Source: Streptomyces fagopyri
Lineage (GTDB): Bacteria; Actinomycetota; Actinomycetes; Streptomycetales; Streptomycetaceae
DNA length: 64,000 nt
Direction: 5' to 3'
Assembly: GCF_009498275.1 (NCBI RefSeq)
Contig: NZ_CP045643.1
Span: 6,448,001-6,512,000 of the forward strand
Each line of letters opens with the position of its first letter. The first letter of the stretch is position 1. Below are positions 1 to 8,429 of the stretch, in pieces. A program made the translations under genes and the position numbers. The notes beneath the pieces are model-generated. The model had not been told where the DNA came from. It did not search any database and worked only from the letters and a program-made list of their open reading frames with translations.

Positions 1-653
1 ATCGCGGCCGCGCCCAGCAGGGCCACCGCCGCGAGGCCCGCGAGCAGGCCCGCGGACGGACCGTGGTGGGGTGCCCCGGACCGGGGGTGGCCGGAGGCCG
101 TGGGCTGGTGCGGGGCCGAGACCTGCTCGCCGCAGCCGGCCCGCGGGTACCCGGCGATGGCGCACAGCAGGGCGTTGGTGTCGTAGCGGAGCGGCTTGGC
201 CACCGAGGCCAGGGCGTCCGCCGCCGTCGCGTCGGAGGGGACGCGGGCGCAGGCCGTACGCGGTGCCGGAGGCGCTTCTCCGGAGGGGGCGTCGGCCGCC
301 GTGCCGAAGTCGAGGACCAGGGCCACCCGTTTGGTGCCCGCCCGTGTCCCGGTCCCGGCGCAGACGGACGCGAAGTCGGCCTTCCCGCGCGGCTTCGAGG
401 CGTCCTGCGAGTCCTCGCTCACCGCGAAGCGGAAACCCTCGACGTCGCCGTCGGACGGCCGCGCGGTCGACGGGCCCTGTGTCGCGTACGTCCAGGTGCC
501 GCCGGTCCGGTCCCAGAAGGACCAGTAGCGGTAGCCGACGGCCTGCGCCTGCCCGGCGGCGGTGAGGACGAGCAGCAGCGGAGCGAGCAGCAGGGAGAGG
601 AGGACCAGTGGGGCGAGGAGGGGGGCCGGGGCCGTCGTACGGCGCCTGCTCAC
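1..653 (-). CDS. Secreted or membrane protein, partner of the alpha-barrel protein (3' end outside window)
   Basis: The GTG start at 653 overlaps the TGA of the upstream gene (GTGA), so the two are translationally coupled. About 217 residues are visible. They open with a basic stretch (SRRRTT) and a long leucine-rich hydrophobic segment (residues about 8-35) ending in AQA, a signal peptide or anchor. A soluble part follows, beginning VGYRYWSFWDR, with two later cysteines. At the window edge another hydrophobic stretch (GLLAGLAAVALLGAAA) begins, probably a C-terminal membrane segment. I do not recognise a named domain. Co-transcription behind a cobalamin riboswitch suggests a role in cobalamin or cobalt uptake at the cell surface, and further transporter genes could lie beyond the edge. 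The role is inference; the gene itself is secure. Confidence 0.75.
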   Translation of the reverse strand, partial: MSRRRTTAPAPLLAPLVLLSLLLAPLLLVLTAAGQAQAVGYRYWSFWDRTGGTWTYATQGPSTARPSDGDVEGFRFAVSEDSQDASKPRGKADFASVCAGTGTRAGTKRVALVLDFGTAADAPSGEAPPAPRTACARVPSDATAADALASVAKPLRYDTNALLCAIAGYPRAGCGEQVSAPHQPTASGHPRSGAPHHGPSAGLLAGLAAVALLGAAA

Positions 654-1894
654 GGCTGCTGCTTCTTCGAGCGTCCGCTGATCAGGAAGCCGATGCCGAT
701 GCCGCCGACGAGACCGACACCGATGATCCACCAGACGTTGACGCCCTTGTTGTCGTCCTTCTGGTCCTTCTGGTCCTTCTTCTCCGCGCCGGCGGACGCC
801 TGGACGGCCGGGCCCGTCGCGCCGAGCCGCTCGACGAGGTCGGTGCCGCCGAACGCGCGCGGGTCGGTGCCGGTGGCGTGCGCGGCGAGGATCAGCTGCG
901 CGTACGCGGCCGGACCGGACGCCGTGGCCCAGGGCCCGGAGTTCTTCTCCAGCCAGGCGAGGGGCTTCTTCGTCTCCGCGATCCCGCCCTGGGCGGCCAG
1001 CGCGACGACCGCGTCCGCGGTGTTGCCGTAGTCGGGCCGGTCCTTGGCGCCGGGCATCGCCGACTTCAGGTACGGGGTGTCGTGCAGCAGACGGGCGAGC
1101 TGGAAGGCGCCGTTGTTCGCGGCCTGCCCGGGCGTCGGGGTGGCCGCCTTCTCACAGGTGTAGCCGTGCGGGAGAGGCTTTCCGGCCGTCGTCACGAGCC
1201 CCTTGCCGAGGGATCCCAGCACCGCCGCGGCCGTGGCGTCCGCGTTGGCCGCCAGCGCGCCGTGCTTGTCCGGCTGGTAGGCGAAGCCGCCCGCGTCGGC
1301 GCCCTTGCCGTCGCACGGAACCGACAGCTTCACCAGCGCGTCGTACGGCGACCCGCCCTCCTTGGACTTCACGTCCCCGGGCTTGCCGCCGGCCGCGGCC
1401 AGCGCCCCGACCACCACCGACGTGGAGTTCGCGTCGCTGGGCCCGCCCGCCGTGTAGCCCCAGCCGCCGTCCTTGTTCTGTACGGACTCCAGCCAGCCGA
1501 CCGCCTTACGCGTCCCGCCGTCGTGGCCGCCGAGCGCGGCGAGGGCCTGGACGGCCGCCGCGGTGCTGTTCGTGTCGACCATGGTCTTCGTGTCGCACGC
1601 GGCCGCGGCGTCGGCGCGGTACGCGGCGAACGCGCCGTTCGCACACTGCTGACCGGCCAGCCAGTCGACGGCCTTGGACGCGGGCCGCTCGCCCACCGTG
1701 TGCTGGGCGAGCAGGGCGAGGGACTGCCGCCACACGCCGTCGTAGGTGGGGTCGGTGCTGCCGAAGAGGCCGGAGGGTATCGCCGGGGACGCGGTGGGGG
1801 ACGGGGAGGAACCGTCCGCCACGGCGGCCGGGACGAGGGCCGTACCGATCACGACGGTGGCTGCCAGTACCGCGGCGGTGCGGCGAACGATCAT
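650..1894 (-). CDS. Secreted, membrane-anchored alpha/alpha-barrel (prenyltransferase/squalene-oxidase-repeat) protein
   Basis: This is a 414-residue protein. The ATG at 1894 follows AGGGAGAGTC, a good ribosome site, and begins a signal peptide (MIVRRTAAVLAATVVIGTAL, cut near AVA-DG). The body shows repeated GGW/GG-W helices of the alpha6/alpha6 terpenoid-cyclase-like fold, for example NKDGGWGYTAGGPSDANST. Near the C-terminus a charged linker leads to a membrane helix (WWIIGVGLVGGIGIGFLISG) and a basic tail, so it is displayed outside the cell and anchored by its tail. The same fold forms the cobalamin-binding domain of transcobalamin and intrinsic factor. The riboswitch upstream makes cobalamin capture more likely than prenyl transfer. 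Binding is inference; fold, export and anchoring are read from the sequence. Confidence 0.82.
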   Translation of the reverse strand: MIVRRTAAVLAATVVIGTALVPAAVADGSSPSPTASPAIPSGLFGSTDPTYDGVWRQSLALLAQHTVGERPASKAVDWLAGQQCANGAFAAYRADAAAACDTKTMVDTNSTAAAVQALAALGGHDGGTRKAVGWLESVQNKDGGWGYTAGGPSDANSTSVVVGALAAAGGKPGDVKSKEGGSPYDALVKLSVPCDGKGADAGGFAYQPDKHGALAANADATAAAVLGSLGKGLVTTAGKPLPHGYTCEKAATPTPGQAANNGAFQLARLLHDTPYLKSAMPGAKDRPDYGNTADAVVALAAQGGIAETKKPLAWLEKNSGPWATASGPAAYAQLILAAHATGTDPRAFGGTDLVERLGATGPAVQASAGAEKKDQKDQKDDNKGVNVWWIIGVGLVGGIGIGFLISGRSKKQQP

Positions 1895-2049
1895 GACTCT
1901 CCCTGCGGGGGCCGGGCAGCACCGGGCGCAGGCTTGGCCCCGAGCGGCTCCGGCTCCGTATGCCTCGACGGTGCCGGCCACCGGCGGGCTGCCGATGGCA
2001 CGAGTCGTTCACGTCCCGGGCGCGATGATCCGGCTCACCGCCGGCTGGG

Positions 2050-2165
2050 CGGTTCACGGATCGGGGTCTCCCCGCTCGGACGGAGCCGAGAGTTCGGGGA
2101 CAGGGTCGGCGCCGGATGTGTACCGGCTTCCTCCCGTACGGGGGTGATGACGACGCGTTCACTCT
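2050..2165 (-). promoter_or_regulatory. Cobalamin (B12) riboswitch
   Basis: On the minus strand the leader holds GGAAGCCGGTACACATCCGG followed by CGCCGACCC (about 2132-2103). This is very close to the conserved cobalamin riboswitch core GGAAgccGGTGaaAaTCCGGcGCgGaCCC. Downstream lies a B12-box-like element, CGGGGAGACCCCGATCC (about 2062-2078). It sits about 150 nt before the ATG at 1894, so it should switch off the minus-strand operon when cobalamin is plentiful. The outer limits are approximate. Confidence 0.75.
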
Positions 2166-2232
2166 ACCGGCCCGTAGGAATCGGCCGGGCGCCGCCTTCG
2201 GGGCGGGGCCCGCGACCGGCTAGGTTCGCCTC

Positions 2233-2895
2233 ATGCGGACGGGGAGACTGCTCGGCTCGGGACGTTCGGCGGATGTCTACGAGATCGACGAGACATGGGT
2301 GCTGCGGCGTGACCGGGAGGGCCGGGGCGACGCGACGGCCGAGGCCACGGTGATGGAACACGTACGCCGGCACGGCTATCCGGTGCCGGGGGTGCGGGCG
2401 GCGACCCGCGGCGACCTGGTGATGGAACGGCTGACCGGGCCGACCATGCTGGAGGCGTTCGGCGCGGGACTGTTCTCCGCGGAGGAGGCCGGGCTGACCC
2501 TCGCCCGGCTGCTGCGCAGACTGCACGCCGTGCCCGCGCGGCTCTCCGCCGACCCCGCCGTCCGTGTGCTGCACCTGGACCTGCACCCCGACAACGTGAT
2601 GCTCACCCCGGACGGTCCGAAGGTCATCGACTGGACCGACGCCGAGGAGGGCCCGCCCGGCCTCGACTGGGGCATGTCCGCGGTGATCCTCGCGCAGGTC
2701 GCCGTCGGCGGCGACGCGCGGGCCGGGGTGGCGGGGGAGACCCTGGCCGCGATGCTCGACGCGAACACGGACTGTGTGACGCGCGACGGTCTCGCACAGG
2801 CGGTGCGGCGACGGGCAGTCAATCCGACGATGAGCACGACCGAGGTCCAGTTCCTCGGCGAGGCCGAGGAACTGGTTCGCACGCTGGCCTTCTAG
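2233..2895 (+). CDS. Aminoglycoside-phosphotransferase-like kinase, short form
   Basis: The 220-residue protein has a glycine-rich N-terminus (LLGSGRSADVYEID), an ATP-clamp lysine equivalent that is not obvious, and then the catalytic signature HLDLHPDNVML (residues about 115-125) and the metal-binding VIDWTDAEEG. These mark the APH/choline-kinase fold. It is shorter than true aminoglycoside phosphotransferases (about 260-270 residues), so resistance is not implied and the substrate is unknown. The ATG at 2233 lies close behind a TAGGTT hexamer and lacks a clear ribosome site, which suggests a leaderless transcript. The gene is divergent from the riboswitch operon and followed by a repeat-rich gap. 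Confidence 0.8.
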   Translation: MRTGRLLGSGRSADVYEIDETWVLRRDREGRGDATAEATVMEHVRRHGYPVPGVRAATRGDLVMERLTGPTMLEAFGAGLFSAEEAGLTLARLLRRLHAVPARLSADPAVRVLHLDLHPDNVMLTPDGPKVIDWTDAEEGPPGLDWGMSAVILAQVAVGGDARAGVAGETLAAMLDANTDCVTRDGLAQAVRRRAVNPTMSTTEVQFLGEAEELVRTLAF

Positions 2896-3262
2896 GCCCC
2901 GCCGTCCGGCCCGAAGGCTCCGCCGTCCGGCCGGGGGTCGCCCGCCGTCCGGCCGGAGGCCGAGCCGACGCCGGGAGACGGGCGCGCCTTCCGCGACACG
3001 CGCCGGTGCCGCGACACGCGCCGGTGCCGCGACGGGGCGAGTGTCGCCGGGTGATGACACCGGGGACGGCCGGCGGTGGCCGCGGGTGTCCTCGTACGTA
3101 CGGGAGGAGCCGGGCTCCGGTCGGCGCCCTTACCGCCCCGCTCGCGGGGAGTTGACCGCACGGTGTCGGAACGTGTCCGGAAACAGGCCGATGCGGACGG
3201 CTTCCCGTCCGAGTTCCGGGACCGGGGCCGGGCACGCCCATGATCCGGTCAGACTGGTCGGT
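2896..3262. other. Gap with short direct repeats
   Basis: No gene is seen here. Near 2900-2960 the hexamer-rich unit CCGCCGTCCGGCC recurs three times. Near 2993-3035 the unit GCGACACGCGCCGGTGCC recurs twice. A GTG at 3041 would extend the next gene upstream, but the intervening codons read as low-complexity sequence. Confidence 0.5.
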
Positions 3263-5440
3263 GTGTCCGACAAGGCGACTGGCGGGGTGGCGGGCGGTGC
3301 CGGGAGTGGTGCCGGGAACGGCGGGGCCCGTGGGCCGGGCTGCGGTTCGGGGGGTGACGCGGAGGACGGGGCGACCGGTGGCCGGTCCGGCAACCTCCCC
3401 GCCCAGGCGCGCGGCTTCGTCGGGCGCCGCGAGGAACTCGGCGTACTGGAGGACGAGTTGGACCCGGCGGCGGGTGTCCACCGGCTGCTGAGCGTCGTCG
3501 GGACCGGCGGAGTGGGCAAGACCCGGCTCGCACTGCGGGCGGCGGCCCGCGTCCAGGACGCGTACCCCGACGGCGTCTGGCTGGTGGAACTCTCCCCGCT
3601 GCGCACCGCCGGACTGGTCGGTCTCGCGGTCGTGGAGGCGCTGCGGCTCGCCGACCAGTCGACCGGCCCGGTCGCCGACCTGGTGGCCGACTGGGCCCGG
3701 GGCAAACGGCTGCTCCTGGTCCTCGACTCCTGCGAGCACGTCCTCGCGGACTGCGCCGCCCTGGTCGAGACCCTGCTGCCCGTCCTCCCCGGACTGCGGG
3801 TCCTCGTCACCAGCCGGGAGCCGCTCGCACTGCCCGGCGAACTCGTCCTGCCGCTGGACCCGTTGCCGGTCGCCGGTGACGCCGTGACCCTGTTCGCCGA
3901 GCGCGCGGCCGTAGCGACCGGCGACTTCACCCCCGACGACACCGACCGGGCCACGGTGGAATCCGTGTGCCGCCGCCTCGACGGGATCCCGCTCGCCCTC
4001 GAACTGGCCGCCGCCCGGCTCCGCGAACTCTCCCTCACCCAGCTCCACGACCGCCTCGGCGAACGGCTGCCCTCCCGGCTCGACCTGCTCAGCTCACCGC
4101 CGGACGGCGGCGGGGAGCCGCGCCACCGGACCCTGCGCACGGCGATCGGCTGGAGCCACGAACTGTGCGCGCCGCTGGAGCGGCTGCTGTGGGCCCGGCT
4201 CTCGGTGTTCGCGGGCGGCTTCTGCGCGGGCGCCGCCGAGGAGGTCTGCGTGGGCGGCCCGCTGCCCGCCGGGCGGATCCCCGGCCTGCTGGACCGGCTC
4301 GTCGAGCAGTCCGTCGTGCAACGCCACCGCACCGACCCCGCCCGCTTCCGACTCCTGGACACCGTGCGGGAGTTCGGCGCCGACTGGCTGCGCGCCCTCG
4401 GCGAGGAACACGCCCTGCGTCTGCGCCACCGTGACCACTTCCGGCGGCTGGCCCGCCAGGGCTGCGCCGAGTGGAACACCGGACGGCAGGTGGCCTGGTG
4501 CGAACGCACTCTCACCGAACACGCCAACCTCCGTGCGGCGATGGACTGCGCGCTCACCGACCCCGACAGCCGGATCGCCCTGGGCATGGCGGCCGACGTC
4601 GGGTTCCTGTGGCGGCACTGCGGATATCCGCGCGACGCCCGGCACTGTCTGGACCTGGTGCTCGCCACCGACCCGGCACCCGGACCCGACCGTACCCGCG
4701 CCATGTGGGCGCGGGGCGCGGTGGCGCTGCTCCAGGGCGATCTCGCGGTCGCGGCCCACTGGGCGGAACGCTGCACGGACGCGGCCGACGAACAGAGCGA
4801 CCCGGCGGACGTGGTGGCCGCCGCGTACCTCACGGGAGGCGGGCTGGCCCTGAGCGGCCGGCTGGCCGAGGCGGTCGACGTGCTGTCCGCCACACCCCGG
4901 CTGCCGATCAGACCGGACGGGTTCGGGGCCGCCCAGCTCCAGGTCCGGGTGGCGCTGTCGTTCACACACCTGCTGCGGGGCGAGTACGAGCGGGCGCGCG
5001 TCGTGGCCGAGGAGACCCGGGAGGCCAGTGCGGCGTGCGGGGAGTCCTGGGCGGGCGCCTTCGCCGACACGGTCGTGGCGCAGACCGACCTGGCCCGCGG
5101 CGAGGTCGGCGCGGCGGTCGGCAACGCCCGCACCGCGCTGGCCGGGCACGTCCTGCTGCACAACACCGTGGGCGCGGCCATGGCGCTGGACGTCCTGGCC
5201 GCGGCCGTCGTCGCGGCCGGCGACGGACCTCGCGCGGCCCGGCTCCTCGGTATCGGCGAGCGCGTCTGGGAGCTCACCGGCCGCGCGCAGATGGACTCAC
5301 CCGACCTGCTCGCCACCCGCCGCTCCCACGAACGCCGCATCCGGGCCGAGATCGGCGGCACCGCGTACAAGGAGGCGTACGACCAGGGCCGCTCCATGCC
5401 GTACGAGGAAGGGCTGGACTACGCGGCGGGGGACGGCTGA
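3263..5440 (+). CDS. AfsR/NB-ARC type STAND ATPase with helical repeat tail
   Basis: From GTG 3263 the product is 725 residues. After a Gly-rich leader comes the typical GFVGRREEL entry motif, then a P-loop GTGGVGKT (residues 80-87), Walker B LLLVLDSCEH (about 150) and VLVTSREPL, then GIPLALELAAARLREL. These are the landmarks of the NB-ARC ATPase of AfsR-like regulators. The C-terminal half is an alpha-helical, TPR-like region. The DNA-binding SARP domain of AfsR and a LuxR HTH are both absent, so it is an ATPase-repeat protein that probably acts through a partner. The start is uncertain: GTG 3041 is in frame and would add 74 residues. Its partner and signal are not visible. Confidence 0.82.
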   Translation: MSDKATGGVAGGAGSGAGNGGARGPGCGSGGDAEDGATGGRSGNLPAQARGFVGRREELGVLEDELDPAAGVHRLLSVVGTGGVGKTRLALRAAARVQDAYPDGVWLVELSPLRTAGLVGLAVVEALRLADQSTGPVADLVADWARGKRLLLVLDSCEHVLADCAALVETLLPVLPGLRVLVTSREPLALPGELVLPLDPLPVAGDAVTLFAERAAVATGDFTPDDTDRATVESVCRRLDGIPLALELAAARLRELSLTQLHDRLGERLPSRLDLLSSPPDGGGEPRHRTLRTAIGWSHELCAPLERLLWARLSVFAGGFCAGAAEEVCVGGPLPAGRIPGLLDRLVEQSVVQRHRTDPARFRLLDTVREFGADWLRALGEEHALRLRHRDHFRRLARQGCAEWNTGRQVAWCERTLTEHANLRAAMDCALTDPDSRIALGMAADVGFLWRHCGYPRDARHCLDLVLATDPAPGPDRTRAMWARGAVALLQGDLAVAAHWAERCTDAADEQSDPADVVAAAYLTGGGLALSGRLAEAVDVLSATPRLPIRPDGFGAAQLQVRVALSFTHLLRGEYERARVVAEETREASAACGESWAGAFADTVVAQTDLARGEVGAAVGNARTALAGHVLLHNTVGAAMALDVLAAAVVAAGDGPRAARLLGIGERVWELTGRAQMDSPDLLATRRSHERRIRAEIGGTAYKEAYDQGRSMPYEEGLDYAAGDG

Positions 5441-5471
5441 GGCACGACGGAAGCGGGCCGCGCCGGGCGGC

Positions 5472-6509
5472 TCACACCGCCACGTACGTCACCGGACCGC
5501 TTCCCGCGACGGCTTCCGCGCGGCCGAGTTTCACCAGGCGGCGCACGTGGGCCTCGGCCTCGGAGACGGCGATGTTCCGGGAGGCGAAGGGGATCTGCTC
5601 CCAGGGCCGGTTCCACTCCATGCGCTCGGCGAGCTGCCAGGCGGTGAGCGGGGTCGCGAGGAGGGTGAGCAGACCGGTGAGGCGCTCCTCGTGGTGGGTG
5701 AGCAACTCCCGTACCCGGCCCGGGGCATCGGTGAAGGAGTGCTGGTGGGCCGGGAGTACCTCGGCGGGGTCGAGACGGCCCACGCGCTCCAGGGAGTCGA
5801 GGTAGTCGCCGAGCGGATCGGCGACGGTGGCGTCGTCCGGATCCTCGTACAGGCCGATGTGCGGGGTGATCCGCGGCAGCAGGTGGTCGCCGGAGAACAG
5901 GCGGCCGTGGCCCGGCAGTCCGGCCGGGTGAGCCTCCTCCAGGTGGAGGCAGACATGGCCGGGTGTGTGGCCCGGGGTCCAGATCGCGCGCAGCCGGCGG
6001 CCGGCCAGGTCGAGCAGTTCGCCGGGGACGATCTCGCGGTCGGGGAGCGCGGGGGCGAACTGGGGCAGGCCGCTCGAGCGCCGGGCCGTGCGCGCGGCGC
6101 GCAGCAGCGCCACGTGCTCCTCGGGCGCGCCGCAGGCCTCGAGTTTGTCCGCCATGTACGCGAACCAGCGCTCCGCCTTGTGCTCCCGGGTCCGCCGGAC
6201 GATCTCGGTGTCCAGCGCGTGCATCGCGATCCACGCGCCGGACGCGTCCCGCACCTTGCCGGACAGGCCGTGGTGGTCGGGGTGGTGGTGGGTGATGACC
6301 ACGCCGTGCACCTCGGCGACCGGGATGCCGCACGCGGCGAGCCCGGCGGTCAGGACGTCCCAGGAGGCCGGGTCGTCCCAGCCGGTGTCGATCAGGACGG
6401 GGCCCCGGTCGGTGTCGACGACGTGGACCAGTGTGGTGCCGAGGGGGTTGTCGGGGATGGGGACCGCGAGCGACCGTACGCCCCCGCCGTGATCGGTCAC
6501 CTGAGTCAT
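5472..6509 (-). CDS. MBL-fold metallo-hydrolase
   Basis: The 345-residue protein carries the metallo-beta-lactamase metal motif HHHPDHHG (H74-x-H76-x-D78-H79), preceded by VLIDTGWDDP. Further metal ligands are in the GHTPGHVCLHLEE segment and the SGDHLLPRITPHIG segment. The C-terminal part resembles the winged-helix-like tail of the group that includes long-chain or CoA-thioester hydrolases. It is convergent with the STAND gene and divergent from the aldehyde dehydrogenase, and a degenerate KstR-like site lies in the shared promoter region. A role in hydrolysing an acyl or lactone intermediate in the lipid/steroid pathway is inference. Confidence 0.85.
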   Translation of the reverse strand: MTQVTDHGGGVRSLAVPIPDNPLGTTLVHVVDTDRGPVLIDTGWDDPASWDVLTAGLAACGIPVAEVHGVVITHHHPDHHGLSGKVRDASGAWIAMHALDTEIVRRTREHKAERWFAYMADKLEACGAPEEHVALLRAARTARRSSGLPQFAPALPDREIVPGELLDLAGRRLRAIWTPGHTPGHVCLHLEEAHPAGLPGHGRLFSGDHLLPRITPHIGLYEDPDDATVADPLGDYLDSLERVGRLDPAEVLPAHQHSFTDAPGRVRELLTHHEERLTGLLTLLATPLTAWQLAERMEWNRPWEQIPFASRNIAVSEAEAHVRRLVKLGRAEAVAGSGPVTYVAV

Positions 6510-6546
6510 GGGCTCCCACCAATCGCCGTCCTGCCGTCACTATAAC

Positions 6547-6560
6547 TAGAACGTATTCCA
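6547..6560 (+). promoter_or_regulatory. Degenerate KstR-like operator
   Basis: TAGAACGTATTCCA keeps one half of the palindrome TNNAACNNGTTNTA (TAGAAC) and departs in the other (ATT for GTT, CA for TA). It lies 38 bp before the start of the metallo-hydrolase and about 150 bp before the aldehyde dehydrogenase, in the right place to control both. Confidence 0.5.
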
Positions 6561-6713
6561 ATGGGTGCCCGAACCAACTGTTGCGCCCCGGAGCCCGGTC
6601 CGAGGACTCCGGCCCGTGGACTCCTCCGACCGGAGCTGGTATCAGTTCTCGTATCTGATGAAGCGTCAGAAGTCGGCAGTGTCGGAGAACGCCCCCCGGG
6701 GAGGCGGTCGGTC

Positions 6714-8171
6714 ATGACCGAGCTCGTGGAACACGGACAGCTGTTCATAGGCGGGGAGTTGACGGACCCGCTGGGCACCGGCGTCATCGAGGTGATCTCG
6801 CCGCACACGGAAGAGGTCATCGGGCGCGTCCCGCACGCCTGCGCCGAGGACGTCGACCGGGCCGTCGCCGTCGCGCGGCGCGCCTTCGACGAGGGCCCCT
6901 GGCCCCGGATGAGCCCCGGCGAACGGATCGCGGTCGTCACCCGGATCAAGGACGCGATCGGCGCCCGCCACGAGGAGATCGCCCGCGTCATCTCCTCCGA
7001 GAACGGCTCCCCGTACTCCTGGAGCGTCCTCGCGCAGGCCCTCGGCGCGATGATGGTCTGGGACGCCGCCCTCACGGTGGCGCGCGACTTCACGTACGAG
7101 GAGACGCGCGACGGAGTCCTCGGCAGGATCCTCGTCCGGCGGGAGCCGGTCGGGGTCGTCGCGGCCGTGGTGCCGTGGAACGTGCCGCAGTTCGTGGCGG
7201 CCGCCAAGCTCGCTCCCGCGCTGCTGACCGGCTGTTCGGTCGTACTGAAGCCGTCCCCCGAATCACCCCTGGACGCCTATCTGCTGGGCGAGATCGCCCG
7301 GGAGGCCGGACTGCCCGAGGGCGTCCTGTCGATCCTCCCGGCCGACCGCGAGGTGAGCGAGTACCTGGTCGGGCATCCCGGCGTCGACAAGGTCTCCTTC
7401 ACCGGATCGGTCGCGGCGGGCAGGCGCGTGATGGAGGTCGCGGCGCGCAACCTCACCCGCGTGACGCTCGAACTGGGGGGCAAGTCGGCGGCGGTCGTGC
7501 TGCCGGACGCCGACCTCGCCACGGCCGTCCCCGGGATCGTCCAGGCCGCCTGGATGAACAACGGCCAGGCCTGCGTCGCCCAGACCCGCATCCTTGTGCC
7601 GCGCTCGCGCTACGACGAGTTCGCGGACGCCTTCGCGGCCGCCGCGAGCGCCCTGGTGGTCGGTGACCCGCTGGACCCGGCGACCCAGGTGGGCCCGCTG
7701 GTCGCCGAGCGGCAGCGGCGGCGCAACCTCGACTACATCCGCATCGGCCAGGAGGAGGGCGCCAAGATCCTCACGGGTGGCGGCCGCCCGCACGGCTTCG
7801 ACCGCGGCTGGTACGTCGAACCCACCCTCTTCGGTGACGTGGACAACTCCATGCGGATCGCCCGTGAGGAGATCTTCGGACCGGTGATCTGCCTGCTCCC
7901 CTACGGCGACGAGACCGAGGCCGTGAAGATCGCCAACGACTCCGACTACGGGCTGAGCGGCAGCGTCTGGACGGCGGACGTCGCGCACGGCGTCGACATC
8001 GCGCGCCAGGTCCGTACCGGCACCTACTCCGTCAACACCTTCAGCCTCGACATGCTCGGTCCCTTCGGCGGCTACAAGAACTCCGGACTCGGGCGGGAGT
8101 TCGGGCCCGAGGGCTACGGCGAGTTCCTGGAGCACAAGATGATCCACCTGCCCGCGGGCTGGGAGGCGTAA
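6714..8171 (+). CDS. Aldehyde dehydrogenase (NAD(P)-dependent)
   Basis: The 485-residue protein begins MTELVEHGQLFIGGEL, the normal N-terminus of the family, so ATG 6714 is preferred to the longer frame. It has the cofactor segment VVPWNVPQF and FTGSVAAGRRV, the catalytic base in TLELGGKS (E253) and the nucleophile in NNGQACVAQTRI (C287). The C-terminus closes with GPFGGYKNSGLGREFG. It oxidises an aldehyde to an acid. A ferredoxin gene follows after 3 bp, and a KstR-like site precedes the pair. Together with the thiolase and MaoC genes this fits breakdown of a sterol or fatty side chain. The exact substrate cannot be read from the sequence. Confidence 0.93.
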   Translation: MTELVEHGQLFIGGELTDPLGTGVIEVISPHTEEVIGRVPHACAEDVDRAVAVARRAFDEGPWPRMSPGERIAVVTRIKDAIGARHEEIARVISSENGSPYSWSVLAQALGAMMVWDAALTVARDFTYEETRDGVLGRILVRREPVGVVAAVVPWNVPQFVAAAKLAPALLTGCSVVLKPSPESPLDAYLLGEIAREAGLPEGVLSILPADREVSEYLVGHPGVDKVSFTGSVAAGRRVMEVAARNLTRVTLELGGKSAAVVLPDADLATAVPGIVQAAWMNNGQACVAQTRILVPRSRYDEFADAFAAAASALVVGDPLDPATQVGPLVAERQRRRNLDYIRIGQEEGAKILTGGGRPHGFDRGWYVEPTLFGDVDNSMRIAREEIFGPVICLLPYGDETEAVKIANDSDYGLSGSVWTADVAHGVDIARQVRTGTYSVNTFSLDMLGPFGGYKNSGLGREFGPEGYGEFLEHKMIHLPAGWEA

Positions 8172-8174
8172 GGG

Positions 8175-8408
8175 ATGGGCGACCGCTGGAACATCGAGGT
8201 CGACCGCTCCCTGTGCATCGGCTCCGCCCAGTGCGTCCACCTCGTCCCCGGGGCCTTCCGCCTCGACTCCGGCATGCAGTCCCACCCCGCCGAACCTGAG
8301 ACCGACGCCAATGAGAGGATCCTGGCGGCGGCGGAGGGCTGCCCGGTGGAGGCCATCATGATCACGCTGCTGGGCAGCGGGGAGCCGGTGTTCCCGCCCG
8401 AGGAGTGA
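8175..8408 (+). CDS. Ferredoxin of the [3Fe-4S] type
   Basis: The 77-residue protein has cysteines at 14, 20 and 56 in the spacing C-x5-C...C-P (CIGSAQC, later EGCPVEA). One cysteine of the usual four-cysteine motif is absent, which points to a [3Fe-4S] cluster. Such small ferredoxins pass electrons to cytochromes P450 or oxygenases, but no P450 gene is present in this window. It is 3 bp behind the aldehyde dehydrogenase and surely co-transcribed with it. Confidence 0.9.
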   Translation: MGDRWNIEVDRSLCIGSAQCVHLVPGAFRLDSGMQSHPAEPETDANERILAAAEGCPVEAIMITLLGSGEPVFPPEE

Positions 8409-8429
8409 ACGAGGAGCGGCCCCGCGCCG

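Noticed and set aside
2233..2895. An aminoglycoside resistance gene
   Set aside because: The kinase motifs are present but the protein is short and lacks the N-terminal features of known resistance enzymes, so a resistance call is not justified.
3041..3262. N-terminal extension of the STAND ATPase from GTG 3041
   Set aside because: The added residues are Arg/Gly/Pro-rich low-complexity sequence and the ribosome site is weak. It stays as an alternative, not the main call.
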